In this document: in pieces, positions 1-8,479 of the stretch | Layout of the letters: the number at the start of each line of letters is the position of its first letter | How positions within the stretch are numbered: the stretch's first letter is position 1 | Source of the DNA: Candidatus Saccharimonadota bacterium | GTDB taxonomy: Bacteria > Patescibacteriota > Saccharimonadia > Saccharimonadales > Saccharimonadaceae | NCBI GenBank assembly: GCA_900555265.1 | Contig: UNSL01000003.1 | Span: forward strand, 47,716 to 111,715 | Length of the DNA stretch: 64,000 nucleotides | Reading direction: 5' to 3' | The notes under the pieces: generated by a model | The model's input: the letters and a program-made list of their open reading frames with translations, nothing else | What the model was told of the DNA's origin: nothing | The model's database searches: none | Program-made: the position numbers and the translations under genes

Positions 1-642
<642 letters not shown>

Positions 643-649
643 AATTTGG

Positions 650-655
650 TATAAT
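650..655 (+). promoter_or_regulatory. Extended -10 box (TGGTATAAT)
   Basis: TGG-TATAAT lies in the gap after the DUF2207 gene. The predicted transcript starts near 662, at or just before the ATG of a 12-codon ORF (663-701), and the CNNM gene follows at 734. Confidence 0.5.
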
Positions 656-662
656 TAAAGAT

Positions 663-701
663 ATGGATTTTTTATTGGAGTTATTTTCTGACACGCTAGT
701 T
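663..701 (+). CDS. Possible 12-aa leader peptide before the CNNM gene
   Basis: ATG lies 7 nt after a TATAAT box, the same geometry as the leaderless genes in this window. It would encode MDFLLELFSDTL and stop 32 nt before the CNNM start. It may be a leader peptide or simply chance; no ribosome binding site is visible. Confidence 0.25.
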
Positions 702-733
702 TCATTTGCAGTTAAGGGTGAAAGGTTGTAATT

Positions 734-1687
734 ATGTCTGATATTTTGTTATGGCTGGCGGCAGCTGTTTTATTGGCGCTTTCTGGGTTATTTTCCGGCA
801 TGAATATTGGCTTAATGATGGCGCGGCCTGATGATTTGAAGCGAAAGGCCAGGCAGGGCGATAAAATTGCGGCGCGAGTGTATCGATATCGAAAAGATGG
901 CTATTATTTGATTTTCTGTATTTTGCTTGGCAATGTTGGCGTGAATACCGCGATGTCGATTTTGCTTGGCAATATGACGAATGGCGTGGTTGGCGGTCTG
1001 ATTGCGACGCTCCTCATTACGATGTTTGGCGAGATTTTGCCGCAGGCGATTTTCTCGCAGCGTGGATATCGATTTGTGCGATATTTCTTTTGGTTGCTTG
1101 ATGTGATTTACGTGCTATTTTGGCCGCTTGCTAAGCCGATGTCGAAATTGTTGAATCGCTGGCTGGGTAAGGAAACGCCGCAATTATATTCTCATCAGGA
1201 GCTGGAGGAGATCATTCACGAGCACGCCGTTAGGTCGGATAGTCCGGTTGATTATGACGAAAGCCGAATCGCTGCGGGAGCGCTACAGTTTAGCAAAAAG
1301 ACGGCTGGCGATTTGGTTACGCCGATGAGTGAGGTTTTTGTCGTGGATTTGGATGACGAGCTGGATGCGACTTTACTAGCTCAGATTAAGCACGCTGGGC
1401 ATTCGCGAATTCCGGTTCAATCTGATGGGGAATTGGTCGGAGTTTTATATGTGAAGGATGTCGTTGGACGAGATTTGCCGTTGCCAATTAGCCAATTGTA
1501 CCGCGATAAAATTTACGATATTGACAAGAGGTCGCGCCTGGATACAGTCTTAAGTCGATTCATTCAAACGCACAATCATTTGTTTGTGGTGATGGACGAT
1601 GAGACGGAGCTGGGAATTATTACGCTGGAAGACGTGATTGAAGAGATTCTGGACCAAGAGATTGAAGATGAATATGACGAGGAATAG
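734..1687 (+). CDS. CNNM/DUF21 membrane protein with CBS pair (CorB/HlyC-like)
   Basis: The 317-residue protein has an N-terminal DUF21/CNNM transmembrane domain (about residues 1-140, several hydrophobic helices, with a conserved-type FGEILPQ stretch) and a CBS-domain pair (about 190-305, with VTPMSEVFVVD and LGIITLEDVIEEI typical of CBS). It stops shortly after the CBS pair with an acidic tail and lacks the C-terminal CorC_HlyC domain of many relatives. The family is linked to Mg/Co transport or membrane integrity in other bacteria; substrate here is unknown. An AAGG-type ribosome site precedes the ATG. Confidence 0.85.
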   Translation: MSDILLWLAAAVLLALSGLFSGMNIGLMMARPDDLKRKARQGDKIAARVYRYRKDGYYLIFCILLGNVGVNTAMSILLGNMTNGVVGGLIATLLITMFGEILPQAIFSQRGYRFVRYFFWLLDVIYVLFWPLAKPMSKLLNRWLGKETPQLYSHQELEEIIHEHAVRSDSPVDYDESRIAAGALQFSKKTAGDLVTPMSEVFVVDLDDELDATLLAQIKHAGHSRIPVQSDGELVGVLYVKDVVGRDLPLPISQLYRDKIYDIDKRSRLDTVLSRFIQTHNHLFVVMDDETELGIITLEDVIEEILDQEIEDEYDEE

Positions 1688-1708
1688 AGAACGATTCATA
1701 TATAGTGG

Positions 1709-1714
1709 TATACT
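1709..1714 (+). promoter_or_regulatory. Extended -10 box (TGGTATACT)
   Basis: TGG-TATACT sits 11 nt before the TTG taken as start of the next gene; no ribosome binding site is seen between them. Confidence 0.45.
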
Positions 1715-1725
1715 AAGAAATATAT

Positions 1726-2457
1726 TTGACAAAAACGGTGGGCAGGGAGATTAATGTGCCTAAAGAGCAATATTTTGGAGATGGCATTCCTGATCGATTG
1801 CGACAGCTATCAGTCGAAGATATGCCGATAGAAAAGTTATATATCCTCGATACCGTAATGGATGATTCGGAGTTTTCTGACCTGGGCGATGAAGTGGAGT
1901 TTGATGATGATGCTATATATGTAGACAAAACTCAGGCAGGAGGTCTGGGTAGACTAGCTATAGATAAGAGGTGTGCCGTGAAAGCTCTCGATAAAATTGA
2001 TCCAGCTTATTTTAATTCAGTAATTCTAATGAAAGCATATGTACAAGATGGCAACAATCTTTGTTGCGGTGTTGTCGCGGACTGTCGATTTTACAAAGGA
2101 TCATTTGGTGTCGATAGCGGCAAGGAAATTGATTTTACAGATCAGGAAGAGATGTGGGAGACGCTTGACGATCAAGCAAATAAGTTAGTAATTTCTGCCG
2201 TGATTGATGTAGAAGATGGACAAGTTAAAATATGGGGCGATCCAGTATTTTTTGATGCTGCTGTGTATATGACTAAGTTAGTTAGCGATAAGTATTCGAA
2301 ATGCGAAGAGAGTGACGAACGGATGTCTAAATCTGACGCAGTTTTAAGAAGATCTGAGCTTCAAGATAAAGCTAAAAAGGCTACGTCTTCTTTATCTAAG
2401 ACTTGTGAATATGCAGTTGGTGGCTTAAGTAAGTGGATTAAGGATCATCGGAAATAG
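1726..2457 (+). CDS. Hypothetical soluble protein, 243 aa
   Basis: I do not recognise this protein. It has no signal peptide or membrane segment, is acidic in its first third (several Asp/Glu runs), and is rich in Lys and Ser near the C-terminus. The only start before residue 19 is TTG at 1726 or GTG at 1738/1756; the TTG fits a near-leaderless transcript from the TATACT box at 1709. It stands alone, between the CNNM gene and the PadR-controlled exporter operon. Confidence 0.55.
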   Translation: MTKTVGREINVPKEQYFGDGIPDRLRQLSVEDMPIEKLYILDTVMDDSEFSDLGDEVEFDDDAIYVDKTQAGGLGRLAIDKRCAVKALDKIDPAYFNSVILMKAYVQDGNNLCCGVVADCRFYKGSFGVDSGKEIDFTDQEEMWETLDDQANKLVISAVIDVEDGQVKIWGDPVFFDAAVYMTKLVSDKYSKCEESDERMSKSDAVLRRSELQDKAKKATSSLSKTCEYAVGGLSKWIKDHRK

Positions 2458-2482
2458 AAAATTTTGGATATTTTTTCAAAAA

Positions 2483-2530
2483 TACCTTGACAATTTAAGG
2501 TACCTTGTATAACATAGTACTATGTATAAT
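2483..2530 (+). promoter_or_regulatory. Promoter with overlapping palindromes, likely operator of the PadR regulator
   Basis: TTGACA (2487-2492) is followed by -10-like hexamers at 2508-2515 and 2525-2530. Three half-sites TACCTT/AAGGTA (2483-2488, 2497-2502, 2501-2506) form an inverted repeat with 8-nt spacer and a perfect 10-bp palindrome AAGGTACCTT. A second perfect palindrome ACATAGTACTATGT covers 2512-2525. Such overlap with the core promoter suggests repression, and the PadR gene at the end of the operon is the obvious candidate. Confidence 0.6.
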
Positions 2531-2550
2531 AAATCAACAAGGAGTTTAAT

Positions 2551-3840
2551 GTGAAAAGAATTGACATTATTAAACGCGCCGGTCGAAATTTGGGGCAATC
2601 AAAAGGCCGCACGATTTTAACCGCGCTGGCAATTTCAGTTGGAGCGTTTACGATTGGTCTGGCGCTGATGGCTGGAGAAGGCGGTCGGCTGTATACAAAC
2701 AGTATGGTTGACGCGGCTGGCGATAAAAAATCTGTTTCGGTCTATAAAAAAGTGACCTCGTCGGGACCTGATAGCAATCTTCCAGAATATAGCGACTCGG
2801 AAGATACGGAAAAGGATCAGTCTAAGGCGATAGAAAAATATTCGATGACTGATAACGACGTGAAAAAAATACAGAAAGTTCCGCACGTAGAAAAAGTGAC
2901 GCCAGCTTATTCTATGTATGGAGTCCTATATGCCAAAAGTTCGGCAAGTGACAAAAAATTCGTGCCTAGTGTAACCGTGAAGTTTGATAAAACCCGAATG
3001 GAACTTGCGGCTGGTAGTTTGGATGATTTTATGCCGAAAAAGGGTGAAGTTGTTATTCCGGAATCTTACGTAAAAGAAATGGGATTTAGTGATGCAAAAT
3101 CGGCAATTGGACAAACGATTACACTGGGATTGAAAAAAGGAGATTCGCTGAGCAAGCAAGCTGACAAGGAAATATCTCTGAAAGTTGCGGCAGTTGATAA
3201 ACCTTCGGACACGATTCTGTTTTATCAGCCAGCTGTGCGCGTCTCTGTGGATGACGCCAAGGAGATTTACGCTTTCAGTCACGCCAAAGATCTGCCTAAT
3301 GATTATTCTTACGTAATTGCGTCGGTTGATGATGAGAAAAATGTTGAGGCGGTGAAGAGTGAGCTTGGCAAGGACTACATGGCGTCTTCGATTCAGGATA
3401 CACGCAAGGCTATGCTGACTTTTGTGAATATGGCTCAAATGGCGCTAATTGGGTTTGGCGCTTTGGCGCTTTTGGCGAGTGTTTTTGGGATTATTAACAC
3501 AATGTACATTTCGGTTTTGGAGCGAACTAGTCAGATTGGGCTGATGAAAGCTTTGGGTATGCGAGGTCGTGATATCGGTAAAATGTTCAGATACGAAGCG
3601 GCGTGGGTTGGGCTTCTCGGCGGTTTGATTGGCGTTGGTTTGGCGAGTTTGATGTCGCTACTTAATCCTATGATTGCTAATTTCCTGAAGTTGGAGCAAG
3701 GTACGAATCTATTAGTTATCAATCCTCTGCAAATGGGACTTTTGATAATCGGGCTGATGATTATGGCGGTGCTTTCTGGATGGCTGCCGAGCCGCAAGGC
3801 AACAAAATTAGATCCAATTGAAGCGTTAAGGACGGAATAG
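2551..3840 (+). CDS. ABC transporter permease, MacB/FtsX-like
   Basis: Starts with GTG, with AAGGAG 8-9 nt upstream. The 429-aa protein has one N-terminal membrane helix (about 20-42), a long extracytoplasmic MacB periplasmic-core-like domain (about 45-285), and three C-terminal helices (about 290-315, 350-372, 392-410), the usual MacB/LolC topology. It ends with the family-typical DPIEALRTE. With the ATPase directly downstream it forms an exporter of the MacB type; such systems export peptides, lipids or drugs, or act as mechanotransmitters. The substrate is unknown. Confidence 0.88.
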   Translation: MKRIDIIKRAGRNLGQSKGRTILTALAISVGAFTIGLALMAGEGGRLYTNSMVDAAGDKKSVSVYKKVTSSGPDSNLPEYSDSEDTEKDQSKAIEKYSMTDNDVKKIQKVPHVEKVTPAYSMYGVLYAKSSASDKKFVPSVTVKFDKTRMELAAGSLDDFMPKKGEVVIPESYVKEMGFSDAKSAIGQTITLGLKKGDSLSKQADKEISLKVAAVDKPSDTILFYQPAVRVSVDDAKEIYAFSHAKDLPNDYSYVIASVDDEKNVEAVKSELGKDYMASSIQDTRKAMLTFVNMAQMALIGFGALALLASVFGIINTMYISVLERTSQIGLMKALGMRGRDIGKMFRYEAAWVGLLGGLIGVGLASLMSLLNPMIANFLKLEQGTNLLVINPLQMGLLIIGLMIMAVLSGWLPSRKATKLDPIEALRTE

Positions 3841-3850
3841 GAGAATTGTT

Positions 3851-4549
3851 ATGATTGAGCTTAAAAATGTGACGAAAATTTACGGCAAAAAGAAGAACCA
3901 ATTTGTGGCGCTAAATGATGTGAGTTTGCGAATTCCAACTGGTGTGAGCGTGGCGATTTTGGGAAAATCTGGTTCGGGAAAATCGACGCTGATGCACGCA
4001 ATTTCTGGTCTGGATCGACCGCAGCAAGGTCAAGTGATTATTGACGGTCAGGACATTCTGAAATTGAAACAAAAGCAAGTTGACGAGTTCCGCGCGAGAA
4101 AAATAGGTTTTATTTTCCAGAGTTTCTTTGTTCAGGGCAATGAAAGCGTGGCGGACAATGTGAGTTTGCCGCTGGAAATTGTGAAAATGCCAAGGGGTTT
4201 GAGGGAAAGTAAGATCAATGAAGCGCTGAAGGCGGTGGACTTGTACGAGAAGCGCAAGAATCGTGCGAAGGATTTGTCGGGCGGTCAGAAGCAGCGTTTG
4301 GCGATTGCTCGGGCAATTGTCGGCAGTCCTCAGATCATTTTTGCGGACGAACCTACGGGAAATTTGGATAGCGAAACTGGCGCGAAGGTGGAAGAATTGC
4401 TGTTCAATTACAACAAGCAAGAAGGCGCGACGCTGATTATCGTGACGCACGACGTTGATTTGGCCAAAAAATGCGATTATCAAATCCTGATCAAAGACGG
4501 CAAGATTAAGGGCTCTAATATCCCGAAAGAAGGTAAAAGTGGACGTTGA
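3851..4549 (+). CDS. ABC transporter ATP-binding protein, MacB/LolD type
   Basis: The 232-aa ATPase has Walker A GKSGSGKST (about 39-47), signature LSGGQKQRLAIARA (about 143-156) and Walker B IIFADEPTG, followed by the H-loop VTHD. It begins 10 nt after the permease, with GGAG upstream, and its last 11 nt overlap the PadR gene, so the three are co-transcribed and probably translationally coupled. It powers the permease encoded upstream. Confidence 0.92.
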   Translation: MIELKNVTKIYGKKKNQFVALNDVSLRIPTGVSVAILGKSGSGKSTLMHAISGLDRPQQGQVIIDGQDILKLKQKQVDEFRARKIGFIFQSFFVQGNESVADNVSLPLEIVKMPRGLRESKINEALKAVDLYEKRKNRAKDLSGGQKQRLAIARAIVGSPQIIFADEPTGNLDSETGAKVEELLFNYNKQEGATLIIVTHDVDLAKKCDYQILIKDGKIKGSNIPKEGKSGR

Positions 4550-4883
4550 TAGCTATGCGGAAAGCTTGGCGGTCCAATTGCGAAAAGGATTTTTGGTTTA
4601 TTGCGTTTTACTGGTTTGTTCTAATAAAGCGCAGTACGCCGGCGACATCGTTAAGCAATTGAACGATTCGGATTTAACAGTGGTCGAAGGTACGATTTAT
4701 CCGCTGCTGAATAGGCTACAAAAAGACGGATATTTGCAACACGAATGGCAGGAAAGCGAGCAAGGTCCGCCGCGAAAATATTATTCATTGACAGATCACG
4801 GCGATCAATTGATTCACGAACTTAAAGATCGCATAAATATGTTAAATAATTCGCTTGATAACTTAGAGAAAGGAATAAAATAA
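4539..4883 (+). CDS. PadR-family transcriptional regulator
   Basis: The 114-aa protein has the PadR winged-helix core: VVEGTIYPLLNRLQKDGYL (about 44-62) followed by GPPRKYYSLTDHG (about 71-83), the recognition helix and wing of the family. GTG start inside the end of the ATPase gene. PadR repressors commonly control the transporter they are encoded with and respond to its toxic substrate. The palindromic promoter at 2483-2530 is the likely target, giving autoregulation of the exporter operon. Confidence 0.92.
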   Translation: MDVDSYAESLAVQLRKGFLVYCVLLVCSNKAQYAGDIVKQLNDSDLTVVEGTIYPLLNRLQKDGYLQHEWQESEQGPPRKYYSLTDHGDQLIHELKDRINMLNNSLDNLEKGIK

Positions 4884-6160
4884 TGAAGGAAATAACCAGG
4901 ATTCATCTGGCAAAAACGGCGTTTAGTGTGGAAATTGACGCTAAGAAATCACTAGAAAAATACCTTAATTCGATTCAGAAAAATATGCACGCCGATGCGG
5001 AAGCGATGAAGGAAATTGAGGCGCGAATGGTTGAGATTTTAGCCGAGCGTGGCGTGATGAAAGAAGGCGTTATTAGCGATGATGACGTTTTGGCGATTAA
5101 AAATCAAATGGGCGAACCGCGCGATTTTTCGGATGATAGCGAGGACCTAACGAATGAATTGGCGGATGCTGGCGAGAAGCCAGAAAAGCAATTGATGCGC
5201 GACACGGACGGGGCTGTCATTGGCGGTGTGTGCGCGGGAATAGCGGCATACTTTAATATCAATCCGTTGTGGGTGCGACTAATTGGAATTATCTCGCCGT
5301 TTGCAACATTCGGTACGATGGTGTTGGTTTATCTCGCGATGTGGGTGTCAATGCCGCCAGCAAAAACCGCGTCGGACAAATTACGAATGCGCGGGAAGCC
5401 GGTAACTTTAACTGCACTTAAGGAGGCTTCCGCTGATGGAAGCTCAACTGCGTCTGCCAGAAAAACTCCAATTGCGAAATTTTTCCAATATTTTGTCGGC
5501 GCCGTGGTGCTACTTACGACGCTAGCGATACTGTTTGGACTGATTGTTGGCGGGGCGCTCGGCGTTTCCATGATTGATATGCTCGGCGGTTTGGGTATGC
5601 AAATGTGGGCGTGGGGAATGTGGACTTCCTTGGCAATTGGCGGAATCGCGACGGTTATATTTGGCGCAATTGTAACGCGTAGCATATTCGCTTGGAAGGT
5701 CAATCGAATGTCTGTAATCACAATGATCGTGGCGGCATCCGTTGTTTTTATGAGTTTGGCAAGCGCTGCAATATTTAGCGCGCACGCTGGCTTGGAATAT
5801 GCACGTGAATCGCAGCAGCTCACGAAGAAAGTGAATATTGATATTCCAGATACGACAAACGCTAATTCAATTTTTATTGATATGCCAGTGGGGAATGTTT
5901 CGCGAATAAATTCTGACAAGTTTAAGGTGGAAGCAGAGTTTGTGGATTTACCAAAGGCGAATAAACCAGAAATTAACGTGCGCCGCGATGGCGATAAAAT
6001 TGTGCTATCTGTTTCTGAGAAGTGCAACGCGATATTCTTTGACGGTTGCTTGAAGTTTTATAAACCGATAACTGGCTTGAAAATTTATGCTCCTGCGGGC
6101 GTGAATGTTAGCGGTTTGTTCTATCACAACTCGATTGAAGCAGAAAATTCCGAATCTTAG
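4883..6160 (+). CDS. PspC-domain membrane protein with N-terminal HAAS-like and C-terminal beta domain
   Basis: Start overlaps the PadR stop by one base. The 425-aa protein has an N-terminal helical part (about 1-85) resembling the HAAS/DUF1700 domains that accompany PadR regulators, a PspC domain (about 100-160: RDTDGAVIGGVCAGIAAYF, then a membrane helix), three further helices (about 200-305), and a C-terminal extracytoplasmic beta-rich part resembling DUF4097/adhesin-like repeats. Together with PadR and the ABC genes it suggests an envelope-stress exporter operon. Domain calls for the two ends are by pattern. Confidence 0.75.
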   Translation: MKEITRIHLAKTAFSVEIDAKKSLEKYLNSIQKNMHADAEAMKEIEARMVEILAERGVMKEGVISDDDVLAIKNQMGEPRDFSDDSEDLTNELADAGEKPEKQLMRDTDGAVIGGVCAGIAAYFNINPLWVRLIGIISPFATFGTMVLVYLAMWVSMPPAKTASDKLRMRGKPVTLTALKEASADGSSTASARKTPIAKFFQYFVGAVVLLTTLAILFGLIVGGALGVSMIDMLGGLGMQMWAWGMWTSLAIGGIATVIFGAIVTRSIFAWKVNRMSVITMIVAASVVFMSLASAAIFSAHAGLEYARESQQLTKKVNIDIPDTTNANSIFIDMPVGNVSRINSDKFKVEAEFVDLPKANKPEINVRRDGDKIVLSVSEKCNAIFFDGCLKFYKPITGLKIYAPAGVNVSGLFYHNSIEAENSES

Positions 6161-6193
6161 GCTCACGCATTTGAATGATTTTACCGCTAATGC

Positions 6194-6199
6194 TACACT
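6194..6199 (+). promoter_or_regulatory. Extended -10 box (TGCTACACT) before uppP
   Basis: TGC-TACACT lies 6 nt before an ATG at 6206 that opens a 5-codon ORF, not uppP itself. Confidence 0.4.
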
Positions 6200-6205
6200 T
6201 GAAGG

Positions 6206-6223
6206 ATGAAAGGTAATTTTTAA
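6206..6223 (+). CDS. Possible 5-aa leader ORF (MKGNF) before uppP
   Basis: ATG-AAA-GGT-AAT-TTT-TAA begins 6 nt after the -10 box and stops 2 nt before the GTG start of uppP. Position suggests a leaderless mini-ORF whose termination could re-initiate at the GTG. Alternatively its AAAGG is just a poorly placed ribosome site. Confidence 0.25.
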   Translation: MKGNF

Positions 6224-6225
6224 GC

Positions 6226-7065
6226 GTGGCTTGGTGGCAAGCAATTATTCTCGGCGTAATTGAAGGAATTACGGAATTCTTACCGATTTCTTCGACTGGG
6301 CATTTGACGATCGCTGAGAAATTGTTGGGAATGCGAATTGACGATCCGAGCGTCGTGGCTTTTACTGCGATAATTCAGATCGGAGCAATTTTGGCGGCAG
6401 TGATTTATTTCTGGAGCGACATTTGGCGAATTTTGCAGGCTTGGTGGCGTGGTTTATGGTGGAAACGAGCGCGTCGAAAGTTTGATTATAAATATGGCTG
6501 GGCAATTATTATCGGCTCAATTCCTATTGCGATTGTCGGATTATTATTTAAGCACGAAGTTGAAACGGTTCTGCGCAGTTTGTGGTTTGTGGCGTTTGGG
6601 CTTATTGGTTGGAGCGTTGTTATGTGGCTGGCTGACAATCGTGCGGTAAATAACAAGCGTGGCGAAACTGAGACGAGCTGGAAAGACACTTTGGCGATTG
6701 GTGCGGGGCAGTGCTTGTCTCTCATTCCGGGAGTTAGTCGCTCTGGCGCAACGATTTCAGTCGGTTTATTCCGCGGATTTGACCGCGTGTCGGTTACGAA
6801 ATTGAGTTTCTTCTTGGGCATTCCAGCGTTGGTTGCGGCGGGATTGTTGGAAGTCGCTACCAAATATAAGCACATTTCTGGCGGCGTCGGCTGGACTTCA
6901 ACCATAATCGCCACGGTAATTTCATTCGGCGTCGGTTATTTGGCTGTGTCGTGGCTGTTAAAATTTATTCAGAGCAATAATTTTCGCCCATTCATAATTT
7001 ATCGATTTGTCCTGGGGCTGTTTTTGTTGGTTATGCTTGGTTTGGGTGTGATTTCTCACGTTTAG
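6226..7065 (+). CDS. uppP: Undecaprenyl-diphosphatase UppP/BacA
   Basis: This 279-aa integral membrane protein (about eight helices) removes a phosphate from undecaprenyl diphosphate, recycling the lipid carrier for peptidoglycan. The catalytic motifs are present: EGITEFLPISSTGHL near the N-terminus (Glu and the SSxxH element) and LIPGVSRSGATIS about residue 166. GTG start; no clear ribosome site, but a possible coupled mini-ORF just upstream. Length is normal for the family. Confidence 0.95.
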   Translation: MAWWQAIILGVIEGITEFLPISSTGHLTIAEKLLGMRIDDPSVVAFTAIIQIGAILAAVIYFWSDIWRILQAWWRGLWWKRARRKFDYKYGWAIIIGSIPIAIVGLLFKHEVETVLRSLWFVAFGLIGWSVVMWLADNRAVNNKRGETETSWKDTLAIGAGQCLSLIPGVSRSGATISVGLFRGFDRVSVTKLSFFLGIPALVAAGLLEVATKYKHISGGVGWTSTIIATVISFGVGYLAVSWLLKFIQSNNFRPFIIYRFVLGLFLLVMLGLGVISHV

Positions 7066-7097
7066 TAGAAAATTGTGAATAAAGAGTAAAAAATAGC

Positions 7098-7126
7098 TTG
7101 ATTTTTAAATTAAATGCGTGTAGAAT
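7098..7126 (+). promoter_or_regulatory. Promoter TTGATT-17-TAGAAT
   Basis: TTGATT at 7098-7103 and TAGAAT at 7121-7126 with a 17-nt spacer precede the collagen-like gene, giving a leader of about 38 nt. Confidence 0.5.
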
Positions 7127-7170
7127 GATAAAGCATAAGTAGTTTAAAAACGATTTGGGGGTTGTTTTTG

Positions 7171-8391
7171 ATGGAAGAAACAAACAATAGGAAGCCGGCA
7201 TCAAAGGCATTTGTCTTGAGTCTGTTCACTATAACTATAATATTAATACTGTTGCTGTTCTTTATCTTTTGTAAGATGATGCCACGTGGCGGTTTTGACA
7301 TAGATTCTATATCTGTTCGTCAGGACTCAGGCGAGATTCAGTATCAATATTCAGGTGGCGATTGGAAGAAAATCATATCTCTTGATGAACTTCGCGGTAA
7401 AGATGGTCGTAGTATTGAAGTCCAAAAAGGCTCTTTGTATATTCAGTGGCGATACACTGGCGACTCAGAGTGGAAGAATGTCATAGCATATTCTGACCTA
7501 CTTAAGGGCCAGAATGGTCAAAACGGTAAGGATGGTAAAGACGGTAAGGACGGTCGAAACGGCATTAATGGTCAAAACGGCCAAAACGGTAAGGATGGTA
7601 AAGACGGCCGCAACGGAGTTAATGGTGCTACAGGAGCTAGAGGAGCCACGGGAGCTACTGGTGCGACTGGTGCTACGGGGGCAGCTGGCCAAAATGCTAC
7701 AATTTCTGTAACTAATAGCACTCAGCCTTGCTCAACCGGATTGACTATTACCGGAAATGGTACAAGTAACCTAGGTTTACAATTTACAGGCAAGAATCTT
7801 CCTGCGGGTGGCAAAACAAATCAAGTACTCGGTAAGAAAACTGATAATGACTGTGACGTAGAATGGAAAGATACGTACGAAATTCGCGGAACTGGTATGC
7901 CTGAGGGTAATGTTAAGGCTAGTGTTGGCACGTATTATACCGATACAGCTGCTACGAATGGTGCCATTCGCTGGATTAAAGCCAGTGGTAATGATAAAAC
8001 AGGCTGGAAGGTTGTGTACGGCGACACTGGCTGGAGAAGTGTTCCTCAGATTCTCTCAACATCCATGAAGGCCAGCGTAGTTAAGGTTCGACGAATTAAC
8101 AATACTGTTTATCTGTACGCAGCTCTTACGGGCTGGGCGTATAACTGGAACGGTGGTGGTACGGGCACGTTGCCAGATGGACTACGCCCTAGCGACCAGA
8201 TGCAAGGTCCTTCTGCTGGACGACATGGTAATTCGTATTTGACTTGGATTGTTCAAAACACTGGACAGATTAATGCTGAAGCAGCTAGCGCTCAGAATCC
8301 AACGCCAACACTTCCTCCGATCGTTAGCGTATCATATGTGCCAAACGACAACGTTCCATGGCCAACGACGTTACCTGGCACAGCTATGTAA
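7171..8391 (+). CDS. Collagen-like surface protein with phage-tail-fibre-like C-terminus
   Basis: I chose ATG 7171 (GGGGG about 9 nt upstream) over the in-frame TTG at 7162. A short cytoplasmic tail is followed by one membrane helix (about 12-35), so the bulk faces outward. Two copies of a module with a GxxWKxxI core and L-x-G end (about 52-75 and 90-112) lead into 21 uninterrupted Gly-X-Y triplets (7507-7695). The C-terminal part contains a stretch (about residues 245-295) of the kind found in phage tail fibres and collar proteins: YYTDTAATNGAIRWIKASG, then GWKVVYGDTGW. It is a candidate adhesin. A terminator follows. Confidence 0.75.
   Translation: MEETNNRKPASKAFVLSLFTITIILILLLFFIFCKMMPRGGFDIDSISVRQDSGEIQYQYSGGDWKKIISLDELRGKDGRSIEVQKGSLYIQWRYTGDSEWKNVIAYSDLLKGQNGQNGKDGKDGKDGRNGINGQNGQNGKDGKDGRNGVNGATGARGATGATGATGATGAAGQNATISVTNSTQPCSTGLTITGNGTSNLGLQFTGKNLPAGGKTNQVLGKKTDNDCDVEWKDTYEIRGTGMPEGNVKASVGTYYTDTAATNGAIRWIKASGNDKTGWKVVYGDTGWRSVPQILSTSMKASVVKVRRINNTVYLYAALTGWAYNWNGGGTGTLPDGLRPSDQMQGPSAGRHGNSYLTWIVQNTGQINAEAASAQNPTPTLPPIVSVSYVPNDNVPWPTTLPGTAM
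7507..7695 (+). repeat. Gly-X-Y collagen-like coding repeat, 21 triplets
   Basis: Triplets are first GQN/GKD/GRN types, then GAT/GAR/GAA types. At DNA level the unit around GGTAAGGATGGTAAAGACGG occurs twice about 54 nt apart, so the tract could change length by recombination in frame. Confidence 0.85.
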
Positions 8392-8413
8392 GTAAATTAT
8401 TTACACTTATCTA

Positions 8414-8443
8414 AAACCCCGTCTGTCAAATCCGGCGGGGTTT
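8414..8443 (+). terminator. Intrinsic terminator after collagen-like gene
   Basis: AAACCCCG and CGGGGTTT form a perfect 8-bp stem followed by ATTTAT. Confidence 0.8.
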
Positions 8444-8467
8444 ATTTATATATAGTCTATGTTGTTA

Positions 8468-8473
8468 TATAAT
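8468..8473 (+). promoter_or_regulatory. TATAAT box of leaderless serS
   Basis: TATAAT lies 6 nt before the serS ATG, leaving no room for a 5' leader. Confidence 0.6.
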
Positions 8474-8479
8474 TGATAC

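Noticed and set aside
7507..7695. Short DNA repeats as a possible CRISPR array
   Set aside because: The repeats are in frame and encode Gly-X-Y triplets; there are no spacers.
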